A stretch of 64,000 nt of DNA from Maridesulfovibrio sp. (GCF_963678865.1 NZ_OY787459.1:2508501-2572500), one strand, 5' to 3'. Shown: positions 8,360-17,945, numbered from the stretch's first letter. Notes: generated from the letters alone by a model not told the origin. Translations and numbers: made by a program.

Positions 8360-9376
8360 ATGCTTGAATCAATCTGGTTCTTACTCTGGGGAGTGCTCTG
8401 GGCCGTATACTTCATGCTCGACGGGTATGATCTTGGCCTCGGGGCAATGATGCCCTTTGTAGCGAAAACCGAAAAAGACCGTAAAATTATTTATAACTCC
8501 ATGGGTCCTTTCTGGGACGGCAACGAAGTCTGGCTGATCACAGCAGGCGGAGTAACCTTTGCGGCATTTCCCAAGGCATATGCTGTCATGTTCAGCGGGC
8601 TTTACACCGCACTCATGCTGCTGCTCATCGCCTTGATTATCCGCGGAGTAGCCTTTGAATTCCGTGGACTCATGGAAAGTGACCGCGGACGCAAGTTCTG
8701 GGATGCATGTATGGTTCTGGGCAGTTTTCTGCCGGCCCTGCTGCTTGGTGTTGCATTTGCTAACATTTTCATGGGTATCCCCATTGACGGAGAAGGTGTA
8801 TTCCAGGGCAACCTGTTCACCCTGCTCAATCCTTACGGACTCGGCGGCGGTATTCTTTTCGTGCTCCTGTTTGCACAGCACGGACTGCTCTGGCTGGCAG
8901 CACGCACAGAAGAAGGAGAACTCAACCAGCGAGCCGCTAATCTTGCATCCACCCTTTGGCCGATAATGGCTACAGTTTATATTGCCTTTCTGGCCCTTAC
9001 CGGGGTATATACCAAGCTACTCAGCAACTATCTGACCTACCCGGCCCTGTTGCTGATCGTACTGGTTCCGGTCTTTGCAATCGTCAAGGTCCGTACCCTC
9101 ATTGCAGCGGGCAGATGGTGGAAAGCATGGACCTGCTCTGCAGTACTCATAGTTTCCACTACCCTGTTCGGCGTGATCGGACTGTTCCCGGCTCTGCTGC
9201 CCTCCAGCATCAACCCGGCATACTCCGTCACCATCCACAATGCTGCCTCTAGCCAGCTGACTCTCAAGATCATGCTGACGGTTGCACTGATCATGGTCCC
9301 CATCGTCATCGGGTACCAGTTCTGGATGCATAAGATGTTTGCAACCAAGATAACCGATGAAGATCTGGGATATTAA
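8360..9376 (+). CDS. cydB: cytochrome bd oxidase subunit II
   Basis: 338-residue integral membrane partner of CydA, with about eight to nine hydrophobic helices. Family landmarks: the N-terminal WGVLWAVYFMLDGYDLG and GPFWDGNEVWL motifs. AAGGAG precedes the ATG. Third gene of the HEAT-cydA-cydB-ferritin unit. No cydX-like small subunit is visible before the ferritin gene. Confidence 0.97.
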   Translation: MLESIWFLLWGVLWAVYFMLDGYDLGLGAMMPFVAKTEKDRKIIYNSMGPFWDGNEVWLITAGGVTFAAFPKAYAVMFSGLYTALMLLLIALIIRGVAFEFRGLMESDRGRKFWDACMVLGSFLPALLLGVAFANIFMGIPIDGEGVFQGNLFTLLNPYGLGGGILFVLLFAQHGLLWLAARTEEGELNQRAANLASTLWPIMATVYIAFLALTGVYTKLLSNYLTYPALLLIVLVPVFAIVKVRTLIAAGRWWKAWTCSAVLIVSTTLFGVIGLFPALLPSSINPAYSVTIHNAASSQLTLKIMLTVALIMVPIVIGYQFWMHKMFATKITDEDLGY

Positions 9377-9408
9377 TAAACTGAATCCAATTACGGAGAA
9401 TATCAACA

Positions 9409-9915
9409 ATGTCTAACAAGGTTATTGAAAAAGCTCTGAATGAACATCTCAATGCTGAAATGTACTCTGCCTACCTTTACCTCGCCATGTCCGCCTACTT
9501 CAGCGAAATCGGACTGGACGGCTTTGCCACCTGGATGCGGGTACAGGCTCAGGAAGAACAGTTCCACGCCATGAAGTTCTACGATTACATCAATGAACGT
9601 GGAGGTCGTGTACTGCTAACCGCCATCGAAGCTCCCAAAACCGAATGGGATTCACCGCTGGCCTGCATTGAAGCAGTTCTTGAGCACGAGAAGCATGTCA
9701 CTTCCCTGATCAACAACCTCGTAGACCTCGCAATTCAGGAAAAGGACCACGCCACCAATATCTTCCTGCAGTGGTTTGTCTCCGAGCAGGTCGAAGAAGA
9801 AGACAACGTGAATGCAGTTCTGAACAAGCTCCGCCTGCTCAACGGCGAAGGCAACGGCATGTTCATCCTTGATAAGGAACTGAGTACCCGCGTATTCACC
9901 GCACCTGCTGAATAA
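9409..9915 (+). CDS. ftnA: non-haem ferritin
   Basis: 168-residue bacterial ferritin that oxidises Fe(II) and stores it as mineral in a 24-mer shell. Ferroxidase residues are complete and at E. coli FtnA positions: Glu17, Glu50, His53, Glu94, Gln127 and Glu130. It starts 32 bases after cydB with CGGAG upstream, so it is probably in the same transcript, which couples iron sequestration to oxygen reduction. A strong terminator follows. Confidence 0.95.
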   Translation: MSNKVIEKALNEHLNAEMYSAYLYLAMSAYFSEIGLDGFATWMRVQAQEEQFHAMKFYDYINERGGRVLLTAIEAPKTEWDSPLACIEAVLEHEKHVTSLINNLVDLAIQEKDHATNIFLQWFVSEQVEEEDNVNAVLNKLRLLNGEGNGMFILDKELSTRVFTAPAE

Positions 9916-9939
9916 TTCCTGTAAGCGTACAGAATTGAG

Positions 9940-9973
9940 AAGCCCCCTGAAGCATTGCTTCAGGGGGCTTTAT
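9940..9973. terminator. bidirectional terminator after ferritin
   Basis: AAGCCCCCTGAAGC / GCTTCAGGGGGCTT with a 3-base loop. It lies between the convergent ferritin and EF-hand genes and can serve both. Confidence 0.85.
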
Positions 9974-9993
9974 ATTACAAAGAAATTTTAATC

Positions 9994-10773
9994 TCAGTAT
10001 TCAAAACTCATTGTGGACTGCGCTACGCCTGCAAAAAAATCTGCAGCCTGATTCTGATACGCCCGGACTCCGGCAATGTGCTTTGCAGAAAGCCCCTGCT
10101 TCTGCCCGTCATTGGCAGACTCTTCAGTTTTTTCGGCCTTAATACCGGTAACTTTTGCGGTCTGCTCACGTTCATCATCTGAAATAAACCCGTCCTTATT
10201 TAAATCTTCTTCCTCTTCATCATCCTTTTTATTACTGAAAAAACTCTTTTCAAACTCGGACAGGGCTTCAGAAAAATCGCTGCTCCCTTCCTGCCCCTTT
10301 TCCTCTTCAGTCCTTGCGGCATTAATATCAGTTTGGGAAACTTTACCGTCCCCGTCTGAATCAAGCATGTCGAATGTTTCTTTATCCAATCCGCTGTCTT
10401 CAAAACTGACCATTTTTTGGGCGGACGGCTGCACACCCTTAGCGGAAAAATCTTCCGCCTGCTGCATCTCCACATCAAGTTTGCCAATTGCACTTTTCTG
10501 TTGCTGCAGCCGATCAAGTTGAGCCTGAACTTCCGCAACTGTAATCTTGCCGTTTGCATCAATATCATACTTGGCAAACTCTTTTTTACGCAGGCCGGAT
10601 TCATCAAGATCAAGGATGCCATCGCCATCCTTATCCTTTGATATCATTAATGAATCTACAAAATCAGATTCCTGTTGTTTTGCCAATATCGTTGATTCGT
10701 CAGGAGAAAATTCTGCATGTGCATATGCTTGTGCTTGTGTATTTTCAGATCCGTTAATCCCTGAAACAGCCAT
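9994..10773 (-). CDS. EF-hand calcium-binding protein
   Basis: About 259 residues, no signal peptide or membrane segment. Four EF-hand loops are visible: D47-E58 (DKDGDGILDLDE), D70-E81 (DIDANGKITVAE), D138-D149 (DSDGDGKVSQTD) and D190-E201 (DLNKDGFISDDE). The third ends in Asp rather than Glu. A highly acidic stretch (DDEEEED) precedes the last loop. Three ATGs are in tandem; the third (10773) is preferred because AGGAG is 7 bases from it but only 1 base from the first. Stand-alone gene with its own terminator region. Its N-terminus (AVSGINGSENTQ) resembles small secreted or type III/flagellar-type substrates, but export is speculation. Confidence 0.85.
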   Translation of the reverse strand: MAVSGINGSENTQAQAYAHAEFSPDESTILAKQQESDFVDSLMISKDKDGDGILDLDESGLRKKEFAKYDIDANGKITVAEVQAQLDRLQQQKSAIGKLDVEMQQAEDFSAKGVQPSAQKMVSFEDSGLDKETFDMLDSDGDGKVSQTDINAARTEEEKGQEGSSDFSEALSEFEKSFFSNKKDDEEEEDLNKDGFISDDEREQTAKVTGIKAEKTEESANDGQKQGLSAKHIAGVRAYQNQAADFFAGVAQSTMSFEY

Positions 10774-11044
10774 CATCATACTCCTGTTTTTGTCGCACTA
10801 GAAGAATGGAAAAAATTGCCCGAATTAAATACATCAAGGAATGTAAAGCAATTATCATTCCAATACTTATAAAGATTAACATTACGTAACCGGTCAATTT
10901 TCGGGACAAAACAGCAGAACTGCAGGCTTTAGAATTACCGGGAAGAGATACCCATTCCCCTTAATCTGTAGTAGATGAATGTTACCACCCGGATAATATT
11001 TTTTGCTAACCTTCTTAAATCAACTATTCAAAAGGAGATAGACA

Positions 11045-11602
11045 ATGGCTAAAAAAATTCTGATGATTGTCGGCGACTTTGTGGAAGACTATGAAGTTAT
11101 GGTTCCTTTTCAGGCTCTTCAGGCCATGGGATTTGAGGTGGAAGCAATCTGCCCGGACAAAAAAGCAGGAGAGCAGGTAGCCACTGCCGTTCATGATTTT
11201 GAATCCCAGCAGACCTATCTGGAACGGCCCGGACACAACTTTACTCTCAATGCCGACTTTGACAGCGTAAAAACAGGGGATTATGCTGCGCTGGTGGTTC
11301 CCGGAGGCAGAGCACCAGAATACCTGCGCCTGAACGAAAAAGTGCTTGATATTGTCCGTGAATTTTCCGACCGCCCCATTGCCGCCATCTGCCACGGACC
11401 GCAACTCCTTGCAGCTGCAGGAGCTCTTGAAGGTAAAAAAGTTTCTGCCTATCCGGCCTGCGCCCCGGAAGTAAAACTGGCCGGAGGGGAATATGTTGAA
11501 ATCGAACTTGATGATGCCATTAGCGATGGCAATCTCATAACAGCTCCCGCATGGCCGGCCCATCCCAAATGGTTGCGCCTGCTGGTAGACCGGATCGGCT
11601 AA
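11045..11602 (+). CDS. DJ-1/PfpI family protein
   Basis: 185-residue class I glutamine-amidotransferase-like fold protein. The nucleophile elbow AAICHGPQL places the cysteine at residue 116 followed by His117, and the acidic partner is in the N-terminal FVEDYE segment. Family members act as glyoxalases, deglycases or stress-induced proteases; the exact reaction cannot be told from sequence. AAGGAG is upstream of the start. Next to oxygen defence genes, so an oxidative or carbonyl stress role is plausible. Followed after 55 bases by a ribbon-helix-helix protein. Confidence 0.9.
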   Translation: MAKKILMIVGDFVEDYEVMVPFQALQAMGFEVEAICPDKKAGEQVATAVHDFESQQTYLERPGHNFTLNADFDSVKTGDYAALVVPGGRAPEYLRLNEKVLDIVREFSDRPIAAICHGPQLLAAAGALEGKKVSAYPACAPEVKLAGGEYVEIELDDAISDGNLITAPAWPAHPKWLRLLVDRIG

Positions 11603-11657
11603 TCAGGATTAACCGGACCGTAATGGCAGGCGGGAGACAAGCATGCGAGGAAATCCC

Positions 11658-11924
11658 ATGTGTGAAATTTACGCTTCCACCCCGCCGCCGGAGTACGAGC
11701 AGATAACACGTTCCATCAGGATCAGCGGTTCTGTTACCAGCATTCGTCTGGAGCAGCGTTTCTGGAATATCCTTGACGAACTGGCAGCTGAAGAAAAAAC
11801 AAGCACAGGCAAATTCATTTCCACACTTCACAGCGAGGCTTACAGCTTGAATGGTGAAATCTCGAATTTTGCTTCCCTGCTGCGTGTGGTCTGCACTACC
11901 TATCTGGTCAGCAAATCAGCCTGA
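11658..11924 (+). CDS. ribbon-helix-helix domain protein
   Basis: About 88 residues. The segment SIRISGSVTSIRLEQRFWNILDELA has the beta strand plus two helices pattern of an RHH DNA-binding domain (S-I-R-L-E strand, then E-x-x-F-W-x-x-L). The start at 11658 (MCEIYAS) is preferred over 11643 because GAGGA lies between the two ATGs. It may be a small DNA-binding regulator; its targets are unknown. Same strand as the DJ-1 gene and possibly co-transcribed with it; a terminator follows. Confidence 0.75.
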   Translation: MCEIYASTPPPEYEQITRSIRISGSVTSIRLEQRFWNILDELAAEEKTSTGKFISTLHSEAYSLNGEISNFASLLRVVCTTYLVSKSA

Positions 11925-11940
11925 GACACAATCATAAAAA

Positions 11941-11979
11941 TAAAGCCCGCCTGATTAATTTTCAGGCGGGCTTTATTTT
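11941..11979 (+). terminator. terminator after RHH gene
   Basis: TAAAGCCCGCCTGA / TTCAGGCGGGCTTTA hairpin followed by TTTTG. Confidence 0.85.
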
Positions 11980-12081
11980 GGCGCTCATTGACACGATTTT
12001 TTCTTTCGTATACCCCAAAAGAGTATTGATAAAAACTATATCACCCTCAACTGTTAACGATAAATAAAAACTGAGGTAGCA

Positions 12082-13191
12082 ATGAACAAACTCTTTTCCG
12101 CTATACTGTCGCTGCTCATATCCATGTGTATCGCCTTACCTGCATTTGGAGAAAACAGAACCATCACCGATATGGCAGGCCGCAAGGTGGAAATTCCCGA
12201 AAAAGTGGAGCGGGTGATCTGTTCCGGTCCGGGCTGCCTCAGATACCTGACCTATCTTCAGGGGCAGAACATGATTGTCGGCGTAGATTCCATCGAGCAC
12301 CGCAAAACCAGATTCGATGCCCGCCCCTACGCCATCGCCAATCCTCAGTTCAAAGATATGCCGCTCATCGGCGAATTCCGGGGACACGACAACCCGGAAC
12401 TGATACTCGGGCTTGAGCCGCAGCCGCAGGTAATCTTCAAAACATACAAAGATATGGGCTACGACCCGGACGAACTTCAGGCCAAGACCGGGATTCCGGT
12501 AGTCTGCCTTTCCTATGCAAGTCTCGCAGCCAAACGGGATACCATCTACAAATCACTGCAACTCATGGCGGAAGTCATCGGAAAACAGGAACGAGCCAAG
12601 GCTTTATGCGACTTCATTGAAGGCCACATTACCGACCTGAAAAATCGAACCGCAACTATTCCCAAAGACAAACGTAAAACCTGCTACGTAGGTGGCATTG
12701 CACAAAAAGGTCCCCACGGATTTCAATCAACAGAGCCGGCCTATCCGCCCTTCCGGTTTATAAATGCCATTAACGTAGCCTGTCCGCCGGAAGAAAAAGG
12801 CAAACCCCTGCAGCACGCCAATGTATCCAAAGAGCAGATTGTAGCATGGAACCCTGAAATCATCTTTGTGGATATCTCGACCTCTCAGATGGGTGAAAAT
12901 GCCGGGGCCATTTATGAAATCAAGACCGATCCGGCCTATCAGTCCCTCGACGCAGTTGCCTCCGGAAAGGTGTACACCGTACTGCCCTACAACTGGTATT
13001 CCCGAAACTACGGCTCCATAATTGCCGACGCCTATTACGCAGGCAAGGTCCTCTATCCTGAAAAGTTCAAGGATATTGACCCAACAGCAAAAGCTGAGGC
13101 CATTTATTCATTCATGGTCGGCACACCTGTACTTGATACCATGACCCAAGCCTTCAGCGTAAAGGGTTTTGAAAAACTGGAGCTGAATTAG
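12082..13191 (+). CDS. ABC importer substrate-binding protein (metal-chelate type)
   Basis: 369-residue class III periplasmic binding protein. N-terminal Sec signal peptide (MNKLFSAILSLLISMCIALPAFG, cleavage near residue 23), then the family start TITDMAGRKVEIPEKVERVI and a C-terminal lobe ending near VKGFEKL. The family binds Fe-siderophores, haem, cobalamin or, in MolA-like cases, molybdate and tungstate. First gene of an importer operon: permease after 3 bases, ATPase overlapping by 4, then FmdE. Linkage to FmdE favours a metal used in molybdenum or tungsten enzymes (inference). Confidence 0.9.
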   Translation: MNKLFSAILSLLISMCIALPAFGENRTITDMAGRKVEIPEKVERVICSGPGCLRYLTYLQGQNMIVGVDSIEHRKTRFDARPYAIANPQFKDMPLIGEFRGHDNPELILGLEPQPQVIFKTYKDMGYDPDELQAKTGIPVVCLSYASLAAKRDTIYKSLQLMAEVIGKQERAKALCDFIEGHITDLKNRTATIPKDKRKTCYVGGIAQKGPHGFQSTEPAYPPFRFINAINVACPPEEKGKPLQHANVSKEQIVAWNPEIIFVDISTSQMGENAGAIYEIKTDPAYQSLDAVASGKVYTVLPYNWYSRNYGSIIADAYYAGKVLYPEKFKDIDPTAKAEAIYSFMVGTPVLDTMTQAFSVKGFEKLELN

Positions 13192-13194
13192 GCC

Positions 13195-14262
13195 ATGCAT
13201 TTTGATGACGGGCAGATACCTGCAGAATATTCGCGCCATATCAGGCAGAAAACAGTCTTCATAGCGGCCGGGCTGCTACTGGCCGGAACCATGCTGATCA
13301 TCTCCATCGGCATGGGACCGGTATCCATCTCCGCCCCGGAAGCCCTGCTGACCCTGCTCGGAAATACGGTTTCCAAAAGATTCGACCTGATAATCTGGAA
13401 CATCAGGCTTCCGCAGGCCCTGACCGCCCTTGCTGCAGGAGCAGGACTATCCGTGTCCGGGGCAGTCATGCAGGCAATCCTGCGTAACCCTCTGGGCTCG
13501 CCGTTCACGCTGGGCATATCCCATGCCGCCGCTTTCGGTGCTGCGGTCTCGGTCATGCTGCTGGACCTCGGCACCATGTCCAGCTCCAATATCGGCGCCG
13601 TAACCATCAACTCCCCTTACCTGACTACCATGGTTGCTTTCGGGTTCAGCCTCATTGCGACCTTTGCCATCATCGCCATTTCCCGGACACGAAGGACCAC
13701 ACCTGAAGTAATGGTCCTGACCGGAGTTGCCCTCGGCGCTCTTTTCACTGCCGGGACCATGTTTCTGCAGTATTTTGCTGATGACGTACAGTTGGCGGCC
13801 ATGGTCTTCTGGACCTTCGGGGATGTGGCCCGAGCCACATGGACTGAACTGGGAATAATCAGCACGGTAACCGTCATCGCCTACATCTGGTTCACGGCCA
13901 ACCGATGGAATTTCAATGCAATTGAAGCTGGAGATGAAACAGCCAAAGGACTGGGTGTAAAAGTGGAACAGGTCCGCTTGACCGGGATGCTGATCGCATC
14001 GCTGATCACTGCGGTCATTGTTTCTTTTCTGGGCATTATCGGATTCGTGGGACTGGTCTGCCCGCACATGGTTCGGCGTATAATCGGGGACGACTACCGT
14101 TTTCTGCTTCCGGCCTCCTGCATCTTAGGCGCTGTTCTGCTGCTGGCAGCGGACACTGCTGCACGACTCATGCTGGCCCCCAACGTGCTCCCGGTATCAG
14201 TCCTGACCGCCTTTCTCGGCGCTCCGGCATTCATCTGGCTGATCATCAGGGGAAACAAATGA
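13195..14262 (+). CDS. FecCD-family ABC permease
   Basis: 355-residue inner-membrane permease with about ten hydrophobic helices; works as a homodimer with the ATPase next to it. Family motifs are visible: RLPQALTALAAGAGLSVSGA, NPLGSPFTLGISHAAAFGAA and FVGLVCPHMVRRIIGDDYRF. BtuC/FhuB-type transporters of iron chelates, haem and corrinoids share this fold. It starts 3 bases after the binding-protein stop and overlaps the ATPase start by ATGA. Confidence 0.95.
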   Translation: MHFDDGQIPAEYSRHIRQKTVFIAAGLLLAGTMLIISIGMGPVSISAPEALLTLLGNTVSKRFDLIIWNIRLPQALTALAAGAGLSVSGAVMQAILRNPLGSPFTLGISHAAAFGAAVSVMLLDLGTMSSSNIGAVTINSPYLTTMVAFGFSLIATFAIIAISRTRRTTPEVMVLTGVALGALFTAGTMFLQYFADDVQLAAMVFWTFGDVARATWTELGIISTVTVIAYIWFTANRWNFNAIEAGDETAKGLGVKVEQVRLTGMLIASLITAVIVSFLGIIGFVGLVCPHMVRRIIGDDYRFLLPASCILGAVLLLAADTAARLMLAPNVLPVSVLTAFLGAPAFIWLIIRGNK

Positions 14263-15077
14263 ACATCAAGGTAAACGGCATTAATTTCAGTTACAACGGC
14301 ACGCCGGTACTTGAAGGCGTCGATTTTCATGTAGAACAGAGCGAGCTGCTGGCTATTCTGGGCCCCAACGGCGCCGGTAAAACAACCCTGCTCAAATGTA
14401 TGAATGCCATCCACAGGCCCGGAAAAGGATCGGTACTGGTTAAGGAGAAGGACGTTTTCAAGCTGGCATCAGACGACATCGCCCGCCTGATCGGTTATGT
14501 CCCGCAACGGGTGGAACCGGCCCGGCTGACTGTGTTTGACGCCGTGCTCATGGGCCGCAAGCCGCATATTAAATGGCGGGTCCGCGACCATGACATCCGC
14601 ATTGTGGATGCAGCGCTCAAACGACTCTCCCTGAACCATCTTTCCTTGCGTTACATAGATCTGCTCAGCGGCGGAGAACTGCAAAAAGTCAGCATTGCCC
14701 GTGCTCTGGTGCAGGAACCGGATGTGCTGCTGCTTGACGAACCTACCAGTTCCCTTGATCTCAAGAACCAGTTGGAAATCCTGCGCACCGTCCGGGCGGT
14801 AGTTAAAGGACACAAAGTCTCGGCCATCATGACCATGCATGATTTGAACACGGCCCTGCGCTATGCGGACAAGTTCATTTTCCTAAAAAACGGCACAGTC
14901 TGTGGGTACGGGGGCAAAGATTGCGTCAGCCCGGAAATCATCAAACAGGTTTACGGTGTGGAAGTGGAAATCGAAATCCGCAAGGGCTGCCCGGTCATCC
15001 ATCCGGTGGAAGACCTCGAAGCTCTTGATTACGAACCTGAACACTCTCATAGACATACCCATGAGATGAGGCAGTAA
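14259..15077 (+). CDS. ABC importer ATPase with histidine-rich tail
   Basis: 272-residue ATPase: Walker A GPNGAGKTT (35-43), Q-loop VPQR (81-84), signature LSGGE (136-140), Walker B LLLDEP (157-162) and switch histidine in TMHDL. It matches the FepC/BtuD group. The C-terminal end EHSHRHTHEM is histidine-rich, unusual for this family and suggestive of metal binding on the cytoplasmic side. Overlaps the permease gene by 4 bases and precedes the FmdE gene by 21. Confidence 0.94.
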   Translation: MNIKVNGINFSYNGTPVLEGVDFHVEQSELLAILGPNGAGKTTLLKCMNAIHRPGKGSVLVKEKDVFKLASDDIARLIGYVPQRVEPARLTVFDAVLMGRKPHIKWRVRDHDIRIVDAALKRLSLNHLSLRYIDLLSGGELQKVSIARALVQEPDVLLLDEPTSSLDLKNQLEILRTVRAVVKGHKVSAIMTMHDLNTALRYADKFIFLKNGTVCGYGGKDCVSPEIIKQVYGVEVEIEIRKGCPVIHPVEDLEALDYEPEHSHRHTHEMRQ

Positions 15078-15098
15078 GATTGCCTCCGGAGACATATT

Positions 15099-15701
15099 AT
15101 GAATACATACTTTTCAGAAGACCTGATAAAAAATACCATTGGATTTCACGGCCACCAGTGCCCCGGCCTCGCTATTGGAGTCCGGGCGGCAGAGCTCTGT
15201 CTGCGCGAACTGGGACATCATGATGAGTCATCCATAGTTGCCATATGCGAAACCGACATGTGCGGAGTGGATGCCATTCAGGCACTGACCGGATGCACGG
15301 TGGGTAAAGGCAATCTCATCTTCAAAGACCACGGCAAGATGGCTTTCACCTTCTATCGCAGGAAAGACGGTAAAGGCTTCCGGGCCTTGCTTAATCCTGA
15401 CTTTATTTCCGAATTGCGTAAGGAAATGAGCAGACTCATGGCTATAGAAGCACCCTCTGCCGAAGAACAGGAAAAATGCACGCAGGTCCGCACGGAATGC
15501 GAAAGACAATACTACGAAGCCGACCTTGCAGAAATTTTTATCAAACAAGAGCCACAGATTCGCATGCCCCGCCCGGCAGCAATACTGCAATCGCTGGTCT
15601 GCGAAGAATGCGGAGAAGCCCACATGGAGTCACGGTCCCGGCAATTTGCGGGACGCACTTTGTGTTTAACCTGCTTCGAAAGAGTTGAACAAAAAATTTA
15701 A
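15099..15701 (+). CDS. FmdE family protein with C-terminal zinc ribbon
   Basis: 200-residue FmdE-type protein. N-terminal metal-site motif FHGHQCPGLAIGVR has His17, His19 and Cys21, with a second conserved block ETDMCGVDAIQALTGCTVGKG. The C-terminal zinc ribbon has Cys168, Cys171, Cys189 and Cys192. FmdE is named from an accessory of molybdenum formylmethanofuran dehydrogenase in methanogens; in bacteria lacking that enzyme its role is unsettled. Position at the end of a metal-type ABC importer suggests it handles the imported metal or a cofactor precursor. Confidence 0.9.
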   Translation: MNTYFSEDLIKNTIGFHGHQCPGLAIGVRAAELCLRELGHHDESSIVAICETDMCGVDAIQALTGCTVGKGNLIFKDHGKMAFTFYRRKDGKGFRALLNPDFISELRKEMSRLMAIEAPSAEEQEKCTQVRTECERQYYEADLAEIFIKQEPQIRMPRPAAILQSLVCEECGEAHMESRSRQFAGRTLCLTCFERVEQKI

Positions 15702-15807
15702 CTTTGTCCGGACCGGGACGAAGAATGCATATTAATTTGTTACGCGCGGTTATCCATTGATTAACCGGCGTCAATCCATCGATTCTTTTTGCGGAAAACA
15801 AACGTCT

Positions 15808-16326
15808 CTACCAGATGTTCTTGGTGTCCAGCTCCTGATAATCCTTGGGGACATCAGCTTTTTTGCTGATATTGATGACTTCAACCCTGCGGTTTCTGGC
15901 GCGGCCCTGTGCGGTTTCATTGGAGGCAATGGGCTGGTCTTCGCCCATGCCCTGCACTTCTATGCGGGCTGGATCAATATTGAAATGAACTGCGAGATAA
16001 TTTTTAACAGCTTCAGCGCGCTTGAGGCTCAGGGAACGGTTGTATTCGCTCTTCCCTGCGGAATCAGTATGCCCCACCAGCCTGACCTGCATGGTCGATC
16101 CGGGACCGGAGGTAAGTGCTGTACCAAGTGAATCCACCACAGGATAAGCTGTTTTACTGATCTTGGAAGAATTGACTTTGAACTCAATCTTCAGAAAGGC
16201 CCGGCCTCCCGGATTGGTAATCATGCGTAGAATCTCGTCAGAATTAGCGGCAAAACCGTCCTGGCCGGCATACGCAAAAGGGATACAGGTAAAAATAAAT
16301 ATAATCAGGATAACAATTCTTTTCAT
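15808..16326 (-). CDS. OmpA-family peptidoglycan-binding protein
   Basis: 172 residues: signal peptide (MKRIVILIIFIFTCIPFAYA), short linker and an OmpA-C domain (about 45-155) with the peptidoglycan-binding signature VGHTDSAGKSEYNRSLSLKRA and the terminal GRARNRRVEV. There is no transmembrane barrel, so it is a periplasmic or lipid-free wall-binding protein. Stand-alone gene convergent with the FmdE operon. Confidence 0.9.
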   Translation of the reverse strand: MKRIVILIIFIFTCIPFAYAGQDGFAANSDEILRMITNPGGRAFLKIEFKVNSSKISKTAYPVVDSLGTALTSGPGSTMQVRLVGHTDSAGKSEYNRSLSLKRAEAVKNYLAVHFNIDPARIEVQGMGEDQPIASNETAQGRARNRRVEVINISKKADVPKDYQELDTKNIW

Positions 16327-16410
16327 GGCAGCCTCCGTTCAATGTTTCGGGGATACTTTTAAATAACTTGTCCCCAGCCTTGGGGCAAGGACTTCCGAAA
16401 GGCTGCCAGC

Positions 16411-16827
16411 TTAATAATCCGGTTTTGAACGCCCTTTCTTAACCTCAGACCTTTTCTTCTTGCTATCAAGCCGCTTACGCTTTGTAGCGTATGGGACTTT
16501 TGTTTTCTTCCTTTTACGTACCGGTTTCAAAGCATCGGCGAGCAATTTTGCAAAACGGGAAACAACCTCCTCCTTGTTGCGAAACTGACTGCGATGTTCT
16601 TCGCTGGAAAGCTGCAGTTCCCCGTTGGAGTTGATTCGTTTTGCAAGCCTGGTGCTGATCAGTTGCTTCTGGTAATCGCTCAGGCTGGGTGAATCCTGTA
16701 CACAGAATACAAGAGTCACTCTGGATGAAGTCTTATTCACATGCTGACCGCCGGGGCCGGAACTGCGGCTGGTCAGAAAACTAATTTCATTATCGGGTAT
16801 GGACAATACGGAAGTGATACTTATCAT
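16411..16827 (-). CDS. arfB: alternative ribosome-rescue factor ArfB (peptidyl-tRNA hydrolase)
   Basis: About 138 residues. Catalytic loop SSGPGGQHVNKTSSRV contains the GGQ of class I release factors, and the basic C-terminal tail (RKRKKTKVPYATKRKRLDSKKKR) is the part that enters the empty mRNA channel in ArfB. The start at 16827 (MISITSVLSIPDNEI) is chosen since it gives the usual family length; the frame is open to 16992 but that would overlap the divergent NifX-like gene. Rescues ribosomes stalled without a stop codon. Confidence 0.9.
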   Translation of the reverse strand: MISITSVLSIPDNEISFLTSRSSGPGGQHVNKTSSRVTLVFCVQDSPSLSDYQKQLISTRLAKRINSNGELQLSSEEHRSQFRNKEEVVSRFAKLLADALKPVRKRKKTKVPYATKRKRLDSKKKRSEVKKGRSKPDY

Positions 16828-16938
16828 AGCTATCGGCTGGATATTCTGTCTTTTGTATGCGTAAATGGCGTACGCAGTCTTTAAGTTCGATGCTTTGGGT
16901 CTTGCATCGTTCTTACTTTTTTTCAAGGAGAATTTATT

Positions 16939-17298
16939 ATGAAAATTGCACTTCCCTCCAGAGATGGTATGGTTGACGGTCATTTCGGACATTGTGAAGC
17001 TTTTACCATCTTTACTCTGGATGAATCCAAAAATATCATCGACGAAGAAAAACTAACCCCTCCCCCCGGATGCGGATGCAAATCCAACATCGTGCCCACT
17101 CTCGCTGAAAAGGGTGTGTCCGTATTGCTGGCCGGTAACATGGGTCAGGGAGCAGTCAATCTCTTGCAGAACAGCGGCATTCAGGTTATCCGCGGTTGTG
17201 GTGGCGAACTCAAAGAAGCGGTTACCCAGTGGGTGGCAGGAAATCTGACCGACTCCGCAACCGTCTGCGACGACCACGAATCCTGCGGCAACCATTAA
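16939..17298 (+). CDS. NifX/NifB-C-like iron-molybdenum cofactor-binding domain protein
   Basis: 119 residues, a single dinitrogenase iron-molybdenum cofactor domain (MKIALPSRDG..VDGHFGHCEAF, LLAGNMGQGAVNLL, GCGGELKEAV). Cysteine-rich PGCGCKS loop and a C-terminal CDDHESCGNH tail could bind metal. Small stand-alone members of this family occur widely in Desulfovibrio without nitrogenase genes nearby; several are linked to Mo-Cu or Fe-S clusters. AAGGAG precedes the ATG. Divergent from arfB and 41 bases ahead of the YchJ-like gene. Confidence 0.9.
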   Translation: MKIALPSRDGMVDGHFGHCEAFTIFTLDESKNIIDEEKLTPPPGCGCKSNIVPTLAEKGVSVLLAGNMGQGAVNLLQNSGIQVIRGCGGELKEAVTQWVAGNLTDSATVCDDHESCGNH

Positions 17299-17339
17299 GA
17301 TAGTCCCAAGGCCGCAAATAAATATTTGGAGATAGAAAC

Positions 17340-17822
<483 letters not shown>

Positions 17823-17851
17823 ACGCAGGCTTCGATAAGTCCTGAAAAAAC

Positions 17852-17884
17852 AAAACCCCCGTTCTTAGGAGCGGGGGTTTTTAT
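17852..17884. terminator. bidirectional terminator
   Basis: AAAACCCCCG / CGGGGGTTTT hairpin with T run, between the convergent YchJ-like and CBS genes. Confidence 0.85.
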
Positions 17885-17945
17885 TATTTTTAAATGCAGC
17901 CCGGCACATACGCACCGGGGGCAGCAAGCAAATATTTCAGATAAT

